From Adiantum capillus-veneris (lineage: Eukaryota > Streptophyta > Polypodiopsida > Polypodiales > Pteridaceae): a stretch of DNA of 64,000 bases. The stretch's first letter is position 1. Every line of letters begins with the position of its first letter. The stretch covers positions 80,280,760 through 80,344,759 of the forward strand of contig CM043948.1 in NCBI GenBank assembly GCA_014529385.2, given 5' to 3'. The notes beneath the pieces are model-generated. The model did not search any database, had not been told where the DNA came from, and saw nothing but the letters and a program-made list of their open reading frames with translations. A program made the position numbers and the translations under genes. Below are positions 34,375 to 46,050 of this stretch, piece after piece.

Positions 34375-37300
34375 CTTTGCACCCCTCTCATGCTCTGTTA
34401 GCTGGATGCTCTGAAGCTCCTATGATAATCCTCAAAACTGTAGCCAGTCACCTAAAGTGTGTGTTGAACCCTCTGCCATGGGACCCCAAGAAACATGAGG
34501 CCTACTACCAACTAAGTGTCTTCTCTGAGTGCTAACCATGGGGTTCCAAACCAAGGGCTGTCTCAGGCGCTTCTCCGTGCAAGTAGGCTGATACTACTCA
34601 AGGCCTCTCCACAGCTGCTCCCAAGAACGGAGCAGACTCATAATAAAAGGGTCCTCTAGTCTCCTATTGAGCCAACTCTATGCATCTCTATGAAAATCCA
34701 TATGGTCGAAGGTCGCTAGGGGCCTCCAGCCTGAGGCACTCTAGTACCACTAAGTCGCTACAACAGAAACTCCTTCCAAGGCTCCTCCCCTGGAAGTAAT
34801 CCTTTGACAACAAACTTCCCATGAAGGGCTCTACTCTACTGTGATGGGTCTATGATCCACAACCCTCCCGAGAATAAGGAAGAGTGATGACTTGTCAGGC
34901 CACTTTGGCCTGGGCTATCCTAGTGTCACGCCCTGACCAAAGGAAGTTGCTTATCAGCCTATCTACATGGTTGATGCAGGAACTCAAAAAGATCCAACAG
35001 GAAGTGATGTACCACATAGTAGCCAACAACAACTGGTTGGACACTACAACTCTGCCTACCAGAGAAAGTCATGTGGAGCTTCAATGTAACAACTTCGTCT
35101 TGATGGACAAGAGGAGGGGAGAAATCTGTTTCTCGGGAAAGAAGTCCAAGACAACCTGACAGCCCAAGTTTCGAACTACAGTCCTTGGGCAAATCCATCT
35201 GAAACCCTCACCTTGTAGCCAATTAGGCGTAGGAGAACTACCAACTAAGAAAGCCCCTGCCTTTCTCTAGTTGATCCATGCGCCTGATGCAGAACAAAAG
35301 GTCTCAAGAGCCTGCTCACACTTGTGAATGTTGGTCTCCTGGCCCTTCAAGTACAAGGCTGAGTCATCTGCAAACTCAGCATTGAGTAGCTCATTTCCCC
35401 CGAATAGGTAGCGCTAAGCCTCATAGATCAACCTGCTGTGAAACCAGAAACCTGCTCGTCGCCTCATCATAGAACAGAAAAAGGAACAGGACAAGAGGGT
35501 AGCCCTGGCTGACCAAACGTGTGAGCATGAAAAGATCTCCTCTACAACCTGACAAAGTACTTGACTGTGTGCCCGTCTGTGACGAGTTGACACACCTTTG
35601 ATCCAGGAATCTGAGAAGCCCATCCTATGTAGAGTGCCCTCCAAAGAGTCCTAGTCAACTCTATCGTAGGCCTGCTCAAAATTGAGAGAAAGTATCGCCA
35701 GATCCTCACCACGGAGGCACGCGAGGGTAGATGCCTCCCAAAAAGTAAAAATGTTGTCAAGGATACTACGCTCCTTGACAAAACCTGTCTGTGTCCCATG
35801 TATGATTCTCTCTAGAAGTGGCTGAATCCTCAAACTCGGGACCTTGGCAAGAATGTTGTAGGCTGAGTTGAGGATGGTGATGGGCCACCACTCATGAATC
35901 TCATCAAAGGAGCCACTTTCCTTGGGAATGAGGTAAATCAGGCCCTCACTCATGCTGTCACGTATCTCCTCAGATCTGAGCCAAGCAAGTCCCATTACTC
36001 TAAGAAAAAGTTGGGAGTCAAACCATCCTCACCTGGACAGCTACGTCCATGAGGAAGTTCTCTGAGGGACGCCTGGAGATCCTCTAATTGCAGAGGCATC
36101 TCAAGCCTCTCGCGCATCTCCTCAGTCACAAGACAAGGCATATGTGCCCACACCTGCTCTGTGCATGCATCTTGAGGCTTTGTTGACAGCAAGTCACGGG
36201 GTAAAAGTTGGTGGCAACTGTGTGCATGTCCTCTGGCTCTCTGCATGCATCGTGAGGCTCTGCTAACAGCAAGTCACGGGGTAAACGTTAGTGGCAATTG
36301 CGCGCATGTCCTCTGGCTCTAAAGCAAATGACCCGTCAGGCCTCCTCAACTGGCTGACCCTGGCATGCACATGTTGAGACTCCACTGTCTCAAAGAAAGT
36401 CCCTGTAACTCTGTCACCCACCTGGGTCCACTTACCCGCCTCTATGCTGGCAAGCTCCTGGCGAGCCTGTTGTTACTGCTCCTCTAACCAAGGACTATGT
36501 GGATGTTGCTCTTGCATCCTCTACAGGAAGAAATGACTCGTTGGAGATACTGCTCCATAAATAGCCCACTAAGCTAGGCAACTCAAGAGGCCACTCTGTC
36601 ACCAAGAGAGTCCTGCATGTCTAAGCCCTCTTTTGGATGCCTTGAGGTCCAAATGCAACTGACCAAAACGTCTCATAACGACCATGCAAAATTTGACCAC
36701 ACCGTCTAATGTGGCTCTCACAAAGATGATGCTCTTGTAGCATAAGAATATCAATCTCACCACCCACAAGGCATCTCTGAAGCTCTTGATGCAGCCGACA
36801 CCTCTGACGCTGAAACTAGGGCCCTCCTAATCCCTGCACATTCAAGGAGACGATCCTCATGGAGTCAGTGAGAGAAAACAGATGTTGCCACAATAGCCAA
36901 CCTCGCTATCTTTGAGGCTGGTTTGGATGAGGAGTAATCCGCACCCGAACGACCTCTAGACAAGCACGAAATAAGTGATTGTCCTACCTAGGCCCAATCT
37001 GAGCATGCAGCTCGAAGGGCTACATCCTCTATCCAAGAATCCTCATGTACAAATACATCACAAGCTGGTCTCTGAGTGTCAGCAAACAAATGCACAACAA
37101 TGTGCTTGCAACCCGCTGCATCCGGAGGCGTCACGCTGAACTTGGCAAGAGTCCAAAGTTTTTGCACGAGATCTGTCACCCCTAAGTCCCATGTGTGGTG
37201 TGGAAACTCAGTAGTCTGAGTCTGAAGCCAGTCAAGAGCTGTGTGCTAGGTCCACTCTGTGAGATCCCTACTGCACAGTGGAAAGGAAAAACCCACCGCT

Positions 37301-37466
37301 GTGTCCAAAGCCTCAATGCCTCTAGCTGCAAGAAAGAGGACGTAGACTCGAAAGCAAGCCTCCTCCAGGTCAGGAGAAGAGTCACCCAAAAACCATGTGA
37401 AGCTGTAGTTGAAGAAGTCCCAGCGTCTGCGAATGTTGAAGCTAGTCAAACCTCTAGGGACTGCTG
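34375..37466 (-). mobile_element. LINE A, ORF2 region (endonuclease start, RT) and end of ORF1
   Basis: On the minus strand, ORF2 starts at about 36860 with MRIVSLNVQGLGG and DILMLQEHHL, the opening of the APE-type endonuclease of L1 elements. Most of the endonuclease is then missing (deletion near 36630). RT follows: GLIYLIPKESGSFDEI, WWPITILNSAYNILAK, QTGFVKERSILDNIF, LNFEQAYDRVD (35995-35651) and the catalytic FADD at 35362-35373. Upstream 37466-36880 is the C-terminal part of ORF1, without a motif I recognise. The frame is broken by many stops. LINE RT copies the element's RNA at a nicked chromosomal target. Confidence 0.88.
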
Positions 37467-38262
37467 TGTTAGGAAATAAGACGTAGCTAAATAGATAATT
37501 GAGTAGATTACTTAATGGAGAGAGACAGATTTATATACACGAGATTATAGAGTAGAGAGAGAGAGAGAGAGAGAGAGAGTACACACGATATACGTGGTTC
37601 ACCCAATGTGGGCTACGTCCACGGGAAAGCAGCCACTCAATGGCTTTAGTACTTCAAAACAAGAAGTAGTTTACAAAGGGATTATACCCTTAATGGAGCT
37701 CCCGCCTTGCTTCACTCTCACCACATCACACTCACCTTGTTGCATCAACTTCACACTATGAAATGTGTGTAGAAATGGCCTCCTTTTATAGGCCAAAAGG
37801 GCTGCCCTCTCTTATGAGAGACAGCCATGTGTAGCCGCCCTTGTGCGAATAAGTCCAAATCGGACCCTCCAATCCACCCATGTGTGGCCGCCCTTGAGAA
37901 GACAAGTCCGCTTTTGAATTTGGCCACCGGCCATTGAATTCGGCCACCGGCTACCGGCCATTGACTTCCAACCACCGGCCATCGGCCACCAGCCAACCGA
38001 CCAGTTGTTTTCCGACCACTTTTCGGCCGCCGTCTGGCCATAATATTCCGGCGAAAAAGAATATTCCGGTGAAAAAAAAAGTCTCGGGGGCCTACACCCC
38101 CGAGGCCTTTAAAGTTGCCCCTGATTCTTGTCCGTGAAAATTTTGGTTTCTGATGAGTGATTTTCCTTCATGCACGATGGCTTCTCCTCATAATGGGGGC
38201 CTTACAAATGTGCGCTTTTACCATAGAAGATTACAAGGGTAAATCAGGCTCCATACTTAACA
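37467..38262 (-). mobile_element. Solo LTR, Ty1/copia-like, nested in LINE A
   Basis: Runs TGTTAGGAAATAAG to CTCCATACTTAACA with an exact 5-bp target duplication TGCTG (37462-37466 and 38263-38267). There is no internal region, so it is a solo LTR left by LTR-LTR recombination. The minus strand has TATAAAAG (37790-37783) and a downstream GACGTAGCCCACATTGGGTG block of the kind common in plant copia LTRs. A GA tract sits at 37554-37579. Confidence 0.85.
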
Positions 38263-40042
38263 TGCTGCAAAGGAATAAGTTTGCACCAAAAGAGGTGGCC
38301 TCAAGTGGGGATGTTCCTCTAGAGCCACTAGGCTCGTAGCGAAAGCACTACAAAGAGAAAGCCTCGCAGCAGATGCGTGTCCAGTCCCCTGCGTGGTGGA
38401 GGGGTCAAGGGATGAGGCTGTGAGCCCCATCGGTGAGAGAGGAGGGACGGGAGGTGAAGGTGGTGGTAGGGGAGGCGGGGGAGGCGGAGCGACAACGTCT
38501 AAGGGAGGAGGGGGTGGAGGTGGAGGAATTGAAGTGGACGGGGCCTACTCAGGCAGGTCCTGCTGAAGGGAGTCAAAAAGGTTGCCAATCAAAACCCAAT
38601 GTTGCTGAGATGCAGAAGTTCGGACACCAGGGGGAGTAGTGGGGCGAGCCCGCCCCTATCGACGACGGCCAGGCACGTGATGCCAACCGTGAACTGGCTA
38701 ATCGATAGTCTCAGATGAGGTACCAGCCTGTGCGTCCTGTGTGTCTGGCTGTTGGGCTTGCTCAGACTTGGGAGGCTGCATATGCACTGTGGGTCGAGGT
38801 CTCCTGCAAGGACAGGCCTTTGCCAAATGGTCCATCTGTCTACAAATGAAACACTCATTCGGGAGGCTTGAGTACTCTACGCTCTGACGGAACCAACCCC
38901 CACTCACCCGAGGTAGTAGGATGACTTTCGAGAGAGTGTGGATGTCCCGAACCAGAACACATACTGAGGGGATGCCTGTGCGTACTGTGTGTCTGGCTGT
39001 TGAGGTACCAGCCTGTGCGTTCTATGTGTGTGGCTGTTGGGCTTGCTCAGCCTTGGGAGGTTGCGCATGCGTTGTGGGTCAAGGTCTCCTGCGAGGACAG
39101 GTCTTTGCCAAATGGCCCATCTGTCTACAAATGAAACACTAATTCGGGAGGCCCGAGTACTCCACGCTCTAAGGGAACCAACCCCCACTCACCCAAGTAC
39201 TCCACGCTCTGACGAAACCAACCCCAACTCACTCGAGGTAGTAGGATGACCTTTGGGAGAGTGTGGGTGTCTCGAACCAGAATACGTACTGAGGGGATGA
39301 GGGCCGCCTTGGCAACTACAAAGGCTGTCGTGCGAGGTGTCTCCAGGACACTCCCAATCTTTGAGCCTATCCTGGACAAGAGTGGCAGGTACTTTCTCCT
39401 CAAACCGGGAAGGCAGATAGAGATGGGAAGGTCTGCCTCCTCTACCAAAACATCTGTAGTTGGATCAAAACCATGCCTCCACTGTCGAAAGTGGGCTCAA
39501 ACTGCTCACATGGCCAAGGGGCTCATCGCAATGACCTTGGATGCCATCTCGGACATCTCAAACTCTATCTGATAGTAGCCACATCCGAGGAACTAAACAT
39601 CCAAGATCTTGCCCACCTTTGCCTGAGAAGGCAGGCCTGGAGAAGATCACGCAACTCTCCTTTGTTGAGTCTGGTGCCGAGAACCTTGTAGATGACGGAA
39701 GTCGTCTGAAGGCGTTCCACCTCTACTCTTTCGGCAAAGAGCAAGTCAGTTGGTGGGCTCTGTAGGGTCGGGCGAGGGGGCTTCTTGAGAGTTTCTCTGA
39801 GGTAGAACATGAGCCTCCATCAATGTCTGCTGTTGTGGAGAAGGGGCGAAGTGGCGGAGACAAACAATGGCCCTCTGCTGGACCGAGCACGTCGAGGGTT
39901 TTGACAATATAAGCCGAGCAAGACCAGGGAAGGGGGGGGGGGGGGGGGGGGGGGGGGTTGAGGATGAGGGGATGGGAAGCACAATGGGGACTGGGGGCGA
40001 ACGAAGCACAACGAGCAGCGAGTAGTTTCGTTTTCTTTTCTG
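38263..40042 (-). pseudogene. LINE A ORF1 (DUF4283-like and zinc knuckle), with partial tandem duplication
   Basis: Minus-strand order: a proline-rich N-terminal part that includes a 26-base poly-G run (39932-39957), then PISICLPGLRRKYLPLLSRI and VVAKAALIPSVRILV (39448-39270), a pattern like the DUF4283 domain of plant LINE ORF1 proteins. A CCHC-type knuckle follows (CFICRQMDHLAKAC, about 38860-38815). The knuckle region is present twice: a second, frameshifted copy covers 39000-39190 with the same neighbours. The glycine/arginine-rich tail lies at 38300-38560. ORF1 proteins bind LINE RNA. The duplication and stops make this copy non-functional. Confidence 0.65.
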
Positions 40043-40050
40043 CAACATTT

Positions 40051-40591
40051 TGTTTGATGAAAGATTTGAACTTAGTGCATCTAGACATGTGTTGAAGATT
40101 AGCGATATCTAGATGTGATGGCTAAGTGAATGAAAACTGAACATGAAGTGAATGAGATTCTAGTGCATGAAGATGTCTATCTAGATGAGATGACTGGATA
40201 TTGTTGTGAGTGCATCGAAGGATGAGATGGTTGCACAGTGATCTAGGTTCATTAAGAGTTCTAGATGGAATGAGATGGCTAGATTAAATGATTGAAGCAC
40301 GGTGCTCAGTGTGAACTAAGTGATTTTGTGAAGTGCATGCTATGTAGATGTACTGTCTTGTGAGGATGGTCATGGGCGTGGTTTGCTAGATGTTAAAAGA
40401 AAGAATATGGATCTAATAGTAACAAGATTTAGTAGATCAAGACATCCGTGAAAAGATCAACGTGGTCTGGATTTGATTGCTAAATGGTTACAATGATCAG
40501 GATTTGTATTCGAGACCCTCGACAGAAATGTGCCATTGGCTATTTTGGCAGGCGTAATCGAGGGCGATTACAATTCTTTCAAAAGGGGGGA
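40051..40591 (+). other. Chromovirus C 3' UTR, continued after LINE A
   Basis: After LINE A and its target duplication CAACATTT (22663-22670 and 40043-40050), the sequence carries on as chromovirus 3' UTR. 40540-40591 (GCAGGCGTAATCGAGGGCGA, then TTTCAAAAGGGGGGAA) matches 34130-34172 of chromovirus B, including the polypurine tract. There is no gene. Confidence 0.75.
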
Positions 40592-41404
40592 ATGTCACAA
40601 AATGATGACATGGCATGCCCAACTGGAAGAGAAATGGCCGAGTGGACAAGAGAGATTGAATTGATCAATTGAAAGAACTTCGGCCCTGGGCCCCAGAACC
40701 GTAAAAGACAGAATCTTGAACTCTGAAAAATATTCCCGAGTACTGTGTCAATCTTCTCACTCTTTCTCTCTATATCAATTGGCTTCAGTATTAAGTGATA
40801 AGTTATATTTATCTGAGTATATTTGATATTGTTATGCGCTTCCGTTTGTGACACATACCATATGCAACAGACTAGATGCATGTTCCAATACATGTTGGAG
40901 TTGGCTTTTACAGTTACAGGGAGACTCTTTTATCTCCAGAATCATTCCTTGTATGCAGACTTCAAAGGATGAGTTCTATCCGTGGAGCATGTGGTGCCAA
41001 ATGCTTAGCCAACTATGACAACAGTTCAAGGAGGTTTTATTGGAGTGTGGTTCTCTCTTCACCGAATGTAGTGTGGCACTTAAAATTTGGGCACTCTGAT
41101 ATCCTTTGTGATCTTGTCAGTATCATTTTTGGGACACAATTGTGATCTCTTATGGCTAGTAGTCTTGATGTCTGACAACGGAATTTCAAAATTTGTTGAG
41201 ATCCTTTAGATGACCGATTTGCACGCAATGTCTGCAACTGCTGGGAACATCTAGTTCCTATTTCCGCAATCAACAACATTTGGAGGTCTCTCTCGTACAT
41301 CCCTTTTGAGAGATCCGGCCTTTGGGACAGCTGATTCCGATCTTTAAGGGCATGTTGTTGCAGGTTTCCTCTGCAGTTCCATTACTCATCCTTGAGTATT
41401 AATG
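40592..41404 (+). repeat. LTR start of chromovirus C and following unassigned sequence
   Basis: Begins TGTCACAAAATGATGACATG right after the polypurine tract, so an LTR starts here. The LTR end is uncertain; GCAACA at 40864-40869 is one possibility. The remainder up to LINE B has short broken frames and no gene I can support. Confidence 0.5.
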
Positions 41405-44400
41405 TTTTTTTTTCCGAAAAAAAAAATCCTTCTATTAGTAAATGAAACTGCCCATAGGGCTACAACCACCTCTACTAGAGAGGGCTACAACAATCATAAG
41501 GGGGGGACTCTCCCAATGAAAAAACAACATATGTACAATGATGCTCTAAATCAAGAGATGGGAGGAGGGAAAAGCCACACATGTGGACGGTAGTGCCATC
41601 TCAGCACACCCTGGACAATGGTGAAGAAAGGCCTAGGGTGACACAATCGAAGGAAAGCCTCTCTTCCCCGCATGCGATCGGAGCTGCCCTTGAGTCTCTC
41701 AAACTGTCCTCTAAGAGTATGGTAGCCAAAGATCTCAAACAGTCTTTGCTGGTAGTACAAGGTGAGCCTCAACGATGCGGAAGCAGTGGGCCTGCCAGAT
41801 GAACCAGAGTGTCGGGCCGCAGAGGAGCTCCCAATATTCCTCTCTGTCATTGCACCACTCCTATGGAGTAAGCTCTGTAGCAAGCTGGAGTGTAGGTCGA
41901 CCCCCCTACATCACTATCATCCTACTGGTGGAGGATAGCTCAAACTGAAATGCCCGGCCCATGAGAGTGGACAAAGAAGCTGCCCCCTAAGTGTATTGTC
42001 ATGCCGTGGAAAGATCTAGCATCAGCCAAAGGACACGAAGCCAAACCTGTTGTGCCAAAGGACAATCTCAAAGACAGTGGCGCTGACTCTCCACAGGATG
42101 GTCACAGGATGCACATGCTGCCGAAAGACCACTATGTACAAGCCAGCTTCCAACTGCTGTAGCTGGATGTGCAACTAGCCACTGGAACATAGTGACTCAC
42201 TGCGGTTGTCTGGAGTCCCACACCCTCGCCCAAAAAGCTGACAAGAACTCAGTTGTGAGACACTCCTCCTGCCAATGAGGTGCAGCAGTAGGACGAGCCT
42301 CTCTCCGTGCTGCCAATATGTGACATCCCAGTCGAACAGTGTACTGAAAGAAAGGAACACCTGGATAGTTGGATGAGGAGAAAGGGTCCCTCCAAAACCA
42401 CTCTCCAGAATCCCACTGCACTTGTGCCGTGAACAGCTCTCCCAAGCCCACAGCCTCCAATGGCTAGTGTCAAGAGCTATTGGGTCAGGCTCTATGACAC
42501 ACGTCCTCCCACAGATGCCCACAACTCGGATCCTCTGAAAATAGCACTCTCCCACCTTTGGGGCGTCTAGCGAAACTAAGTGTAAACAACCCTCGCCCTG
42601 TAGCTCAAAAAACAAGGAGAGTACAATCTTTGAGCAAGCCTGAACTGCGATGAGAACCTCTAGTCGCGTGAAGGCCCCCATCAATTTGGGCGCTGCTAAC
42701 TCGAGAGGCATGAGCCACTCAGCTGGTACTGCCTCTATGATAACCTGACACATGATCTGGACCCCTCTAATGCCCTATAGCTCGACGGTCTAAAGCTTCT
42801 CTAATAAGAGTGAAAATTGTAGCTAGTCACCTAAACTGCGTGTTGGACCCTCTGCCATGGGACCCCAAGAAACATGAGGCCTACTACCAACCAAGTGTCC
42901 TGTCTGAGTGCTAACCATGGGGTTTCAAACCCGGGGTTGTCTCAAGCGCTCCTCCGTACAAGTAGGTCGATGCTCCTCCAGGCCTCTCTACAGTTGCTCC
43001 CAAGAGCAGAGCAGACTCACAGCAAAATGGTCTTCCAGTCTCCTGCTTAGGTGAACTCTGCACATCTCTGAGAAAATCCATCTGGTCGAAGGTCGCCAGG
43101 GGTCTCCAGCCGAAGTCACTCTAGCACTAAGTCCTTGCAACAAAAACTCCTTCAAGGGCTCCTTCCTTGGAAGTAATCCTCTGACAACAAACTCTCCAAG
43201 AAGGTCTCTACTCTGCTGTGCTGGGTCTATGATTCACAACCCTCCCTGAGAACAAGGAACAATGATGACCCCCCATGCCACTTTGACCCGGGCTATCAGA
43301 GTGTCACACCTTCATCAAAGGAAGTTCCTGATCAGCCTCTCTACCGGGCTGATGCAGGAACTCAAAAGGATCCAACAAGAAGTGATGTACCACATAGTAG
43401 CCAGCAATACTTGGTTGGCCACTACAACTCTGCCTGCCAAATAAAGTCGTGCGGAGCTCCAATGTAACAACTTCGTCCCGATGGACAGGAGGAGGGGAGA
43501 AATCTATTGCTCAGGAAAGAAGTCCAAGCCAACTTGACAGCCCAAGTATCGAACTGCAGTCCCTGGGGGAATCCATCTGAAACCCTCACATGACATCCAA
43601 TCAGGCGTAGGAGCACTACCAACCGAGAAAGCCACTTTCTTTCTCTAGTTGATCAATGTGCCTGATGCACAAAAAAATGTCTCAAGTGCCTCCTGGACCT
43701 CCAAGTACAAGGTTGAGTCGTCTGCAAACTCAGCATGCAGTGGCTCATCTCGCGGAATAGGAAGCGCTAAGCCATGTAGATCCTGCTCTGAACACCTGGA
43801 GCCAACAACACCTTATTGACCACTACAACTCTGCCCGCCAGAGAAAATTGTGTGGAGCTCTAATGTAACAACTTTTTCCTGATGGAGAGGAGGAGGGGAG
43901 CAATCTGCTACTCACGAGACAAGTCCAAGCCAGCCTGATAGCCCAAGTATTGAACTGCAGTCGCTGGGGGAATCCATCTGAAACCCTCACCTGGGGCCAA
44001 TCAGGGTAGGAGAACTACCAACCAAGAAAGCCAGTGTCTTTCTCCAGTTGATCAGTACGCCTGATGCACAGTAAAAGGTCTGAAGAGCCTACTCACACTT
44101 GTGAAGTTTGGTCTCCTGGCCCTCCAAGTACAAGGCTGAGTCATCTGCAAACTCAGCATCCAGTAGCTCATTTCCCCGAATAGGTAGCGCTAAACCTCGT
44201 AGAGCAACCTATTGTGAAACCAAAAACCTGCTCATCGCCTCAACATAGAGTAGAAAAAGGAAGAGGGCAAGAGGGCAGCCCTGTCTGGCCAAACATGTGA
44301 GCATGAAACGATCCCTCTACCACCTGACAAAAGTACGTGACTGTGTGTCCGTCTGTGAAGAGCTGGCACACCTCTGATCCAGGCATCTGAGAAGCCCATC

Positions 44401-45580
44401 CTGCGTAGAGTGCCCTTCAAAGAGTCCCAGTCAACTCTATCGTAGGCCTACTCAAAATCAAGAGGAAGTATCACCAGATCCTCCCACGGAGGCGCCTGAG
44501 GGCAGATGTCTCCCAAAAAGTAAAGATGGTAAGGATACTACGCTCCTTGACAAAACCTGTCTGTGTCCCATGTATGATGCTCTCAAGAAGTGGCTGAATC
44601 CTCAAACTCAGGGCCTTGGCAAGAATGTTGTAGGCTGAGTTGAGGATGGTGATGGGCCGCCACTCACAAATCTCATCGAAGGAGCCACCCTTTTTGGGAA
44701 TGAGGTAAATCAGGCCCTCACTCGCGCTATCAGACATCTCTTGTGTGCAAGATGTACTGAAAGCGTTGCAGAGATCTGAGCGAAGCAAGTCCCAGTACTC
44801 TAAGAAAAAGCTGGGAGTCCAACCATCCTCACCTGGACAGCTACCACGGGGAAGTGCTATGAGGTCCGCGTGGAGCTCCTCTAACTGAAGAGGAAGCTCA
44901 AGCCTCTAGTGCATCTCCCCAGTCACAAGACAATACATCTATGCCCACACCTGCTCTCTGTATGCATCCTGACGCTCTAACTGAGGCTCTGTTGACAGCA
45001 GGTCACTGTAAAAGTCGGTAGCAACTGCACGCATGTCCTCTGGCTCTGAAGCAATTGACCCATCAGGCCTCCTAAACTGGCTGATCCTGGCATGGGCATG
45101 TTGGGACCCCACTTTCTCAAAGAAAGCCCCTCTCACTCTGCCACCACCCACCTAGGTCCACTAAGATGCCTGTTGATGAAAAGAAACTCATGGCGCCTCT
45201 CCTCTGTGCTAGTAAGCGACGCTACTCCTCCTCTCTTGCTGTAGCCAAAGGCGGGCCGTAGACTCCTGGAGAAATAGCCGACTAAGATCAACAAGTCCAG
45301 AGGCCACTCTGTCAGCAGGAGAGTTCTGCATGTCTAAGCCCTCTTTTCAAAGAGCCACCACTCGCTCTCTGAGAGAAGAGTCGAGCAAGACCCTCTCCGA
45401 GATGTGAAGCACGTCCTCCCCCTCCTCTGTCTATCTACCACTTTGAGGATCACTGGTGCATGGTCCGAAAAAAAAGTCCCAGCCAGAATGCAAACTGACC
45501 CACCCACGTAAGAGAAGTGGTCACTAGTGTACGAGCGAGATAGATTCACTCCTCCCACTCTGCGGTTCGAACAAGAGAAG
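41405..45580 (-). mobile_element. LINE B, second copy of the same L1-type family, 5'-truncated
   Basis: The 3' end is at 41405-41430 (plus-strand T run, mirror of an A tail). The minus strand then holds the zf-RVT domain near 42460-42175, the RT with GLIYLIPKKGGSFDEICEW, RPITILNSAYNILAK and QTGFVKERS (44788-44500), and the endonuclease end with SDHAPVILKV (45558-45334). A ~400-bp tandem duplication includes the FADD catalytic site (43717-43728 and 44140-44151). The copy ends at the LTR at 45581. It aligns with LINE A throughout, which is what reveals LINE A's insertions. Confidence 0.88.
43400..44205 (-). repeat. Tandem duplication within LINE B RT
   Basis: Two ~400-bp units share CCACTACAACTCTGCC (43419 and 43820), GGGGGAATCCATCTGAAACC and the GCAAACTCAGCAT block. 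Spacing is 401 bp at one anchor and 423 bp (141 codons) at the FADD motif. Confidence 0.8.
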
Positions 45581-46050
45581 TGTCACAAGACGGGCACCAC
45601 ATGCCAATAGAAAAGAACAGACTGAACAGACTTTTAACACTTCAATAACAACTAACTGAAAGAGAGAGACGACATGCGGCACGGAGTGGCGGAATTCCAC
45701 CCCTGGGAGTATTGGCCCCAAACCTTGGCACCCCTTTCGATATTTCTTTATATTGCATCAACACAGTACAAGCTGGTACTCCAGACTCTGCACCTTCTCC
45801 AGAAAGCACGCGAAAGAATGAGCCCTAACGCCAAAAGCTGCCAGCTTTTCGTAAATCGCGCTGGTGATCATACAGCAGGCCACATGTCAGCCCACCACAT
45901 CAGCAAATCAGGGTTAGGGTTAGGGTTAGGGTTTTGATTTTAGAGTTAGGGTTTCTGCAAAAGTAGGGTTTCGGGTAGAATTAGGGTTTTTGATTTTAGG
46001 GTTAGGGTTTCAACAGAATTAGGGTTTCGATACGTCGGCAGTTTGTTACA
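45581..46050 (-). repeat. LTR E (470 bp), chromovirus-related, with telomere-like repeats
   Basis: On the minus strand it starts TGTAACAAACTGCCGACG at 46050 and ends GTGGTGCCCGTCTTGTGACA at 45581. Polypurine CAAGAAGGGGAGA (46063-46051) precedes it, making it a 3' LTR. AATATAAAGAAAT is a TATA candidate (about 45746-45758). The downstream GAAAGGGGTGCCAAGG block matches chromovirus B (28705 onward). Repeats of CCCTAA-type lie at 45909-46025, densest at 45910-45935. Confidence 0.7.

Noticed and set aside
45910-45935. True telomere or chromosome end
   Set aside because: Only four tandem units, embedded in an LTR with proper borders. It is an interstitial motif of the LTR.
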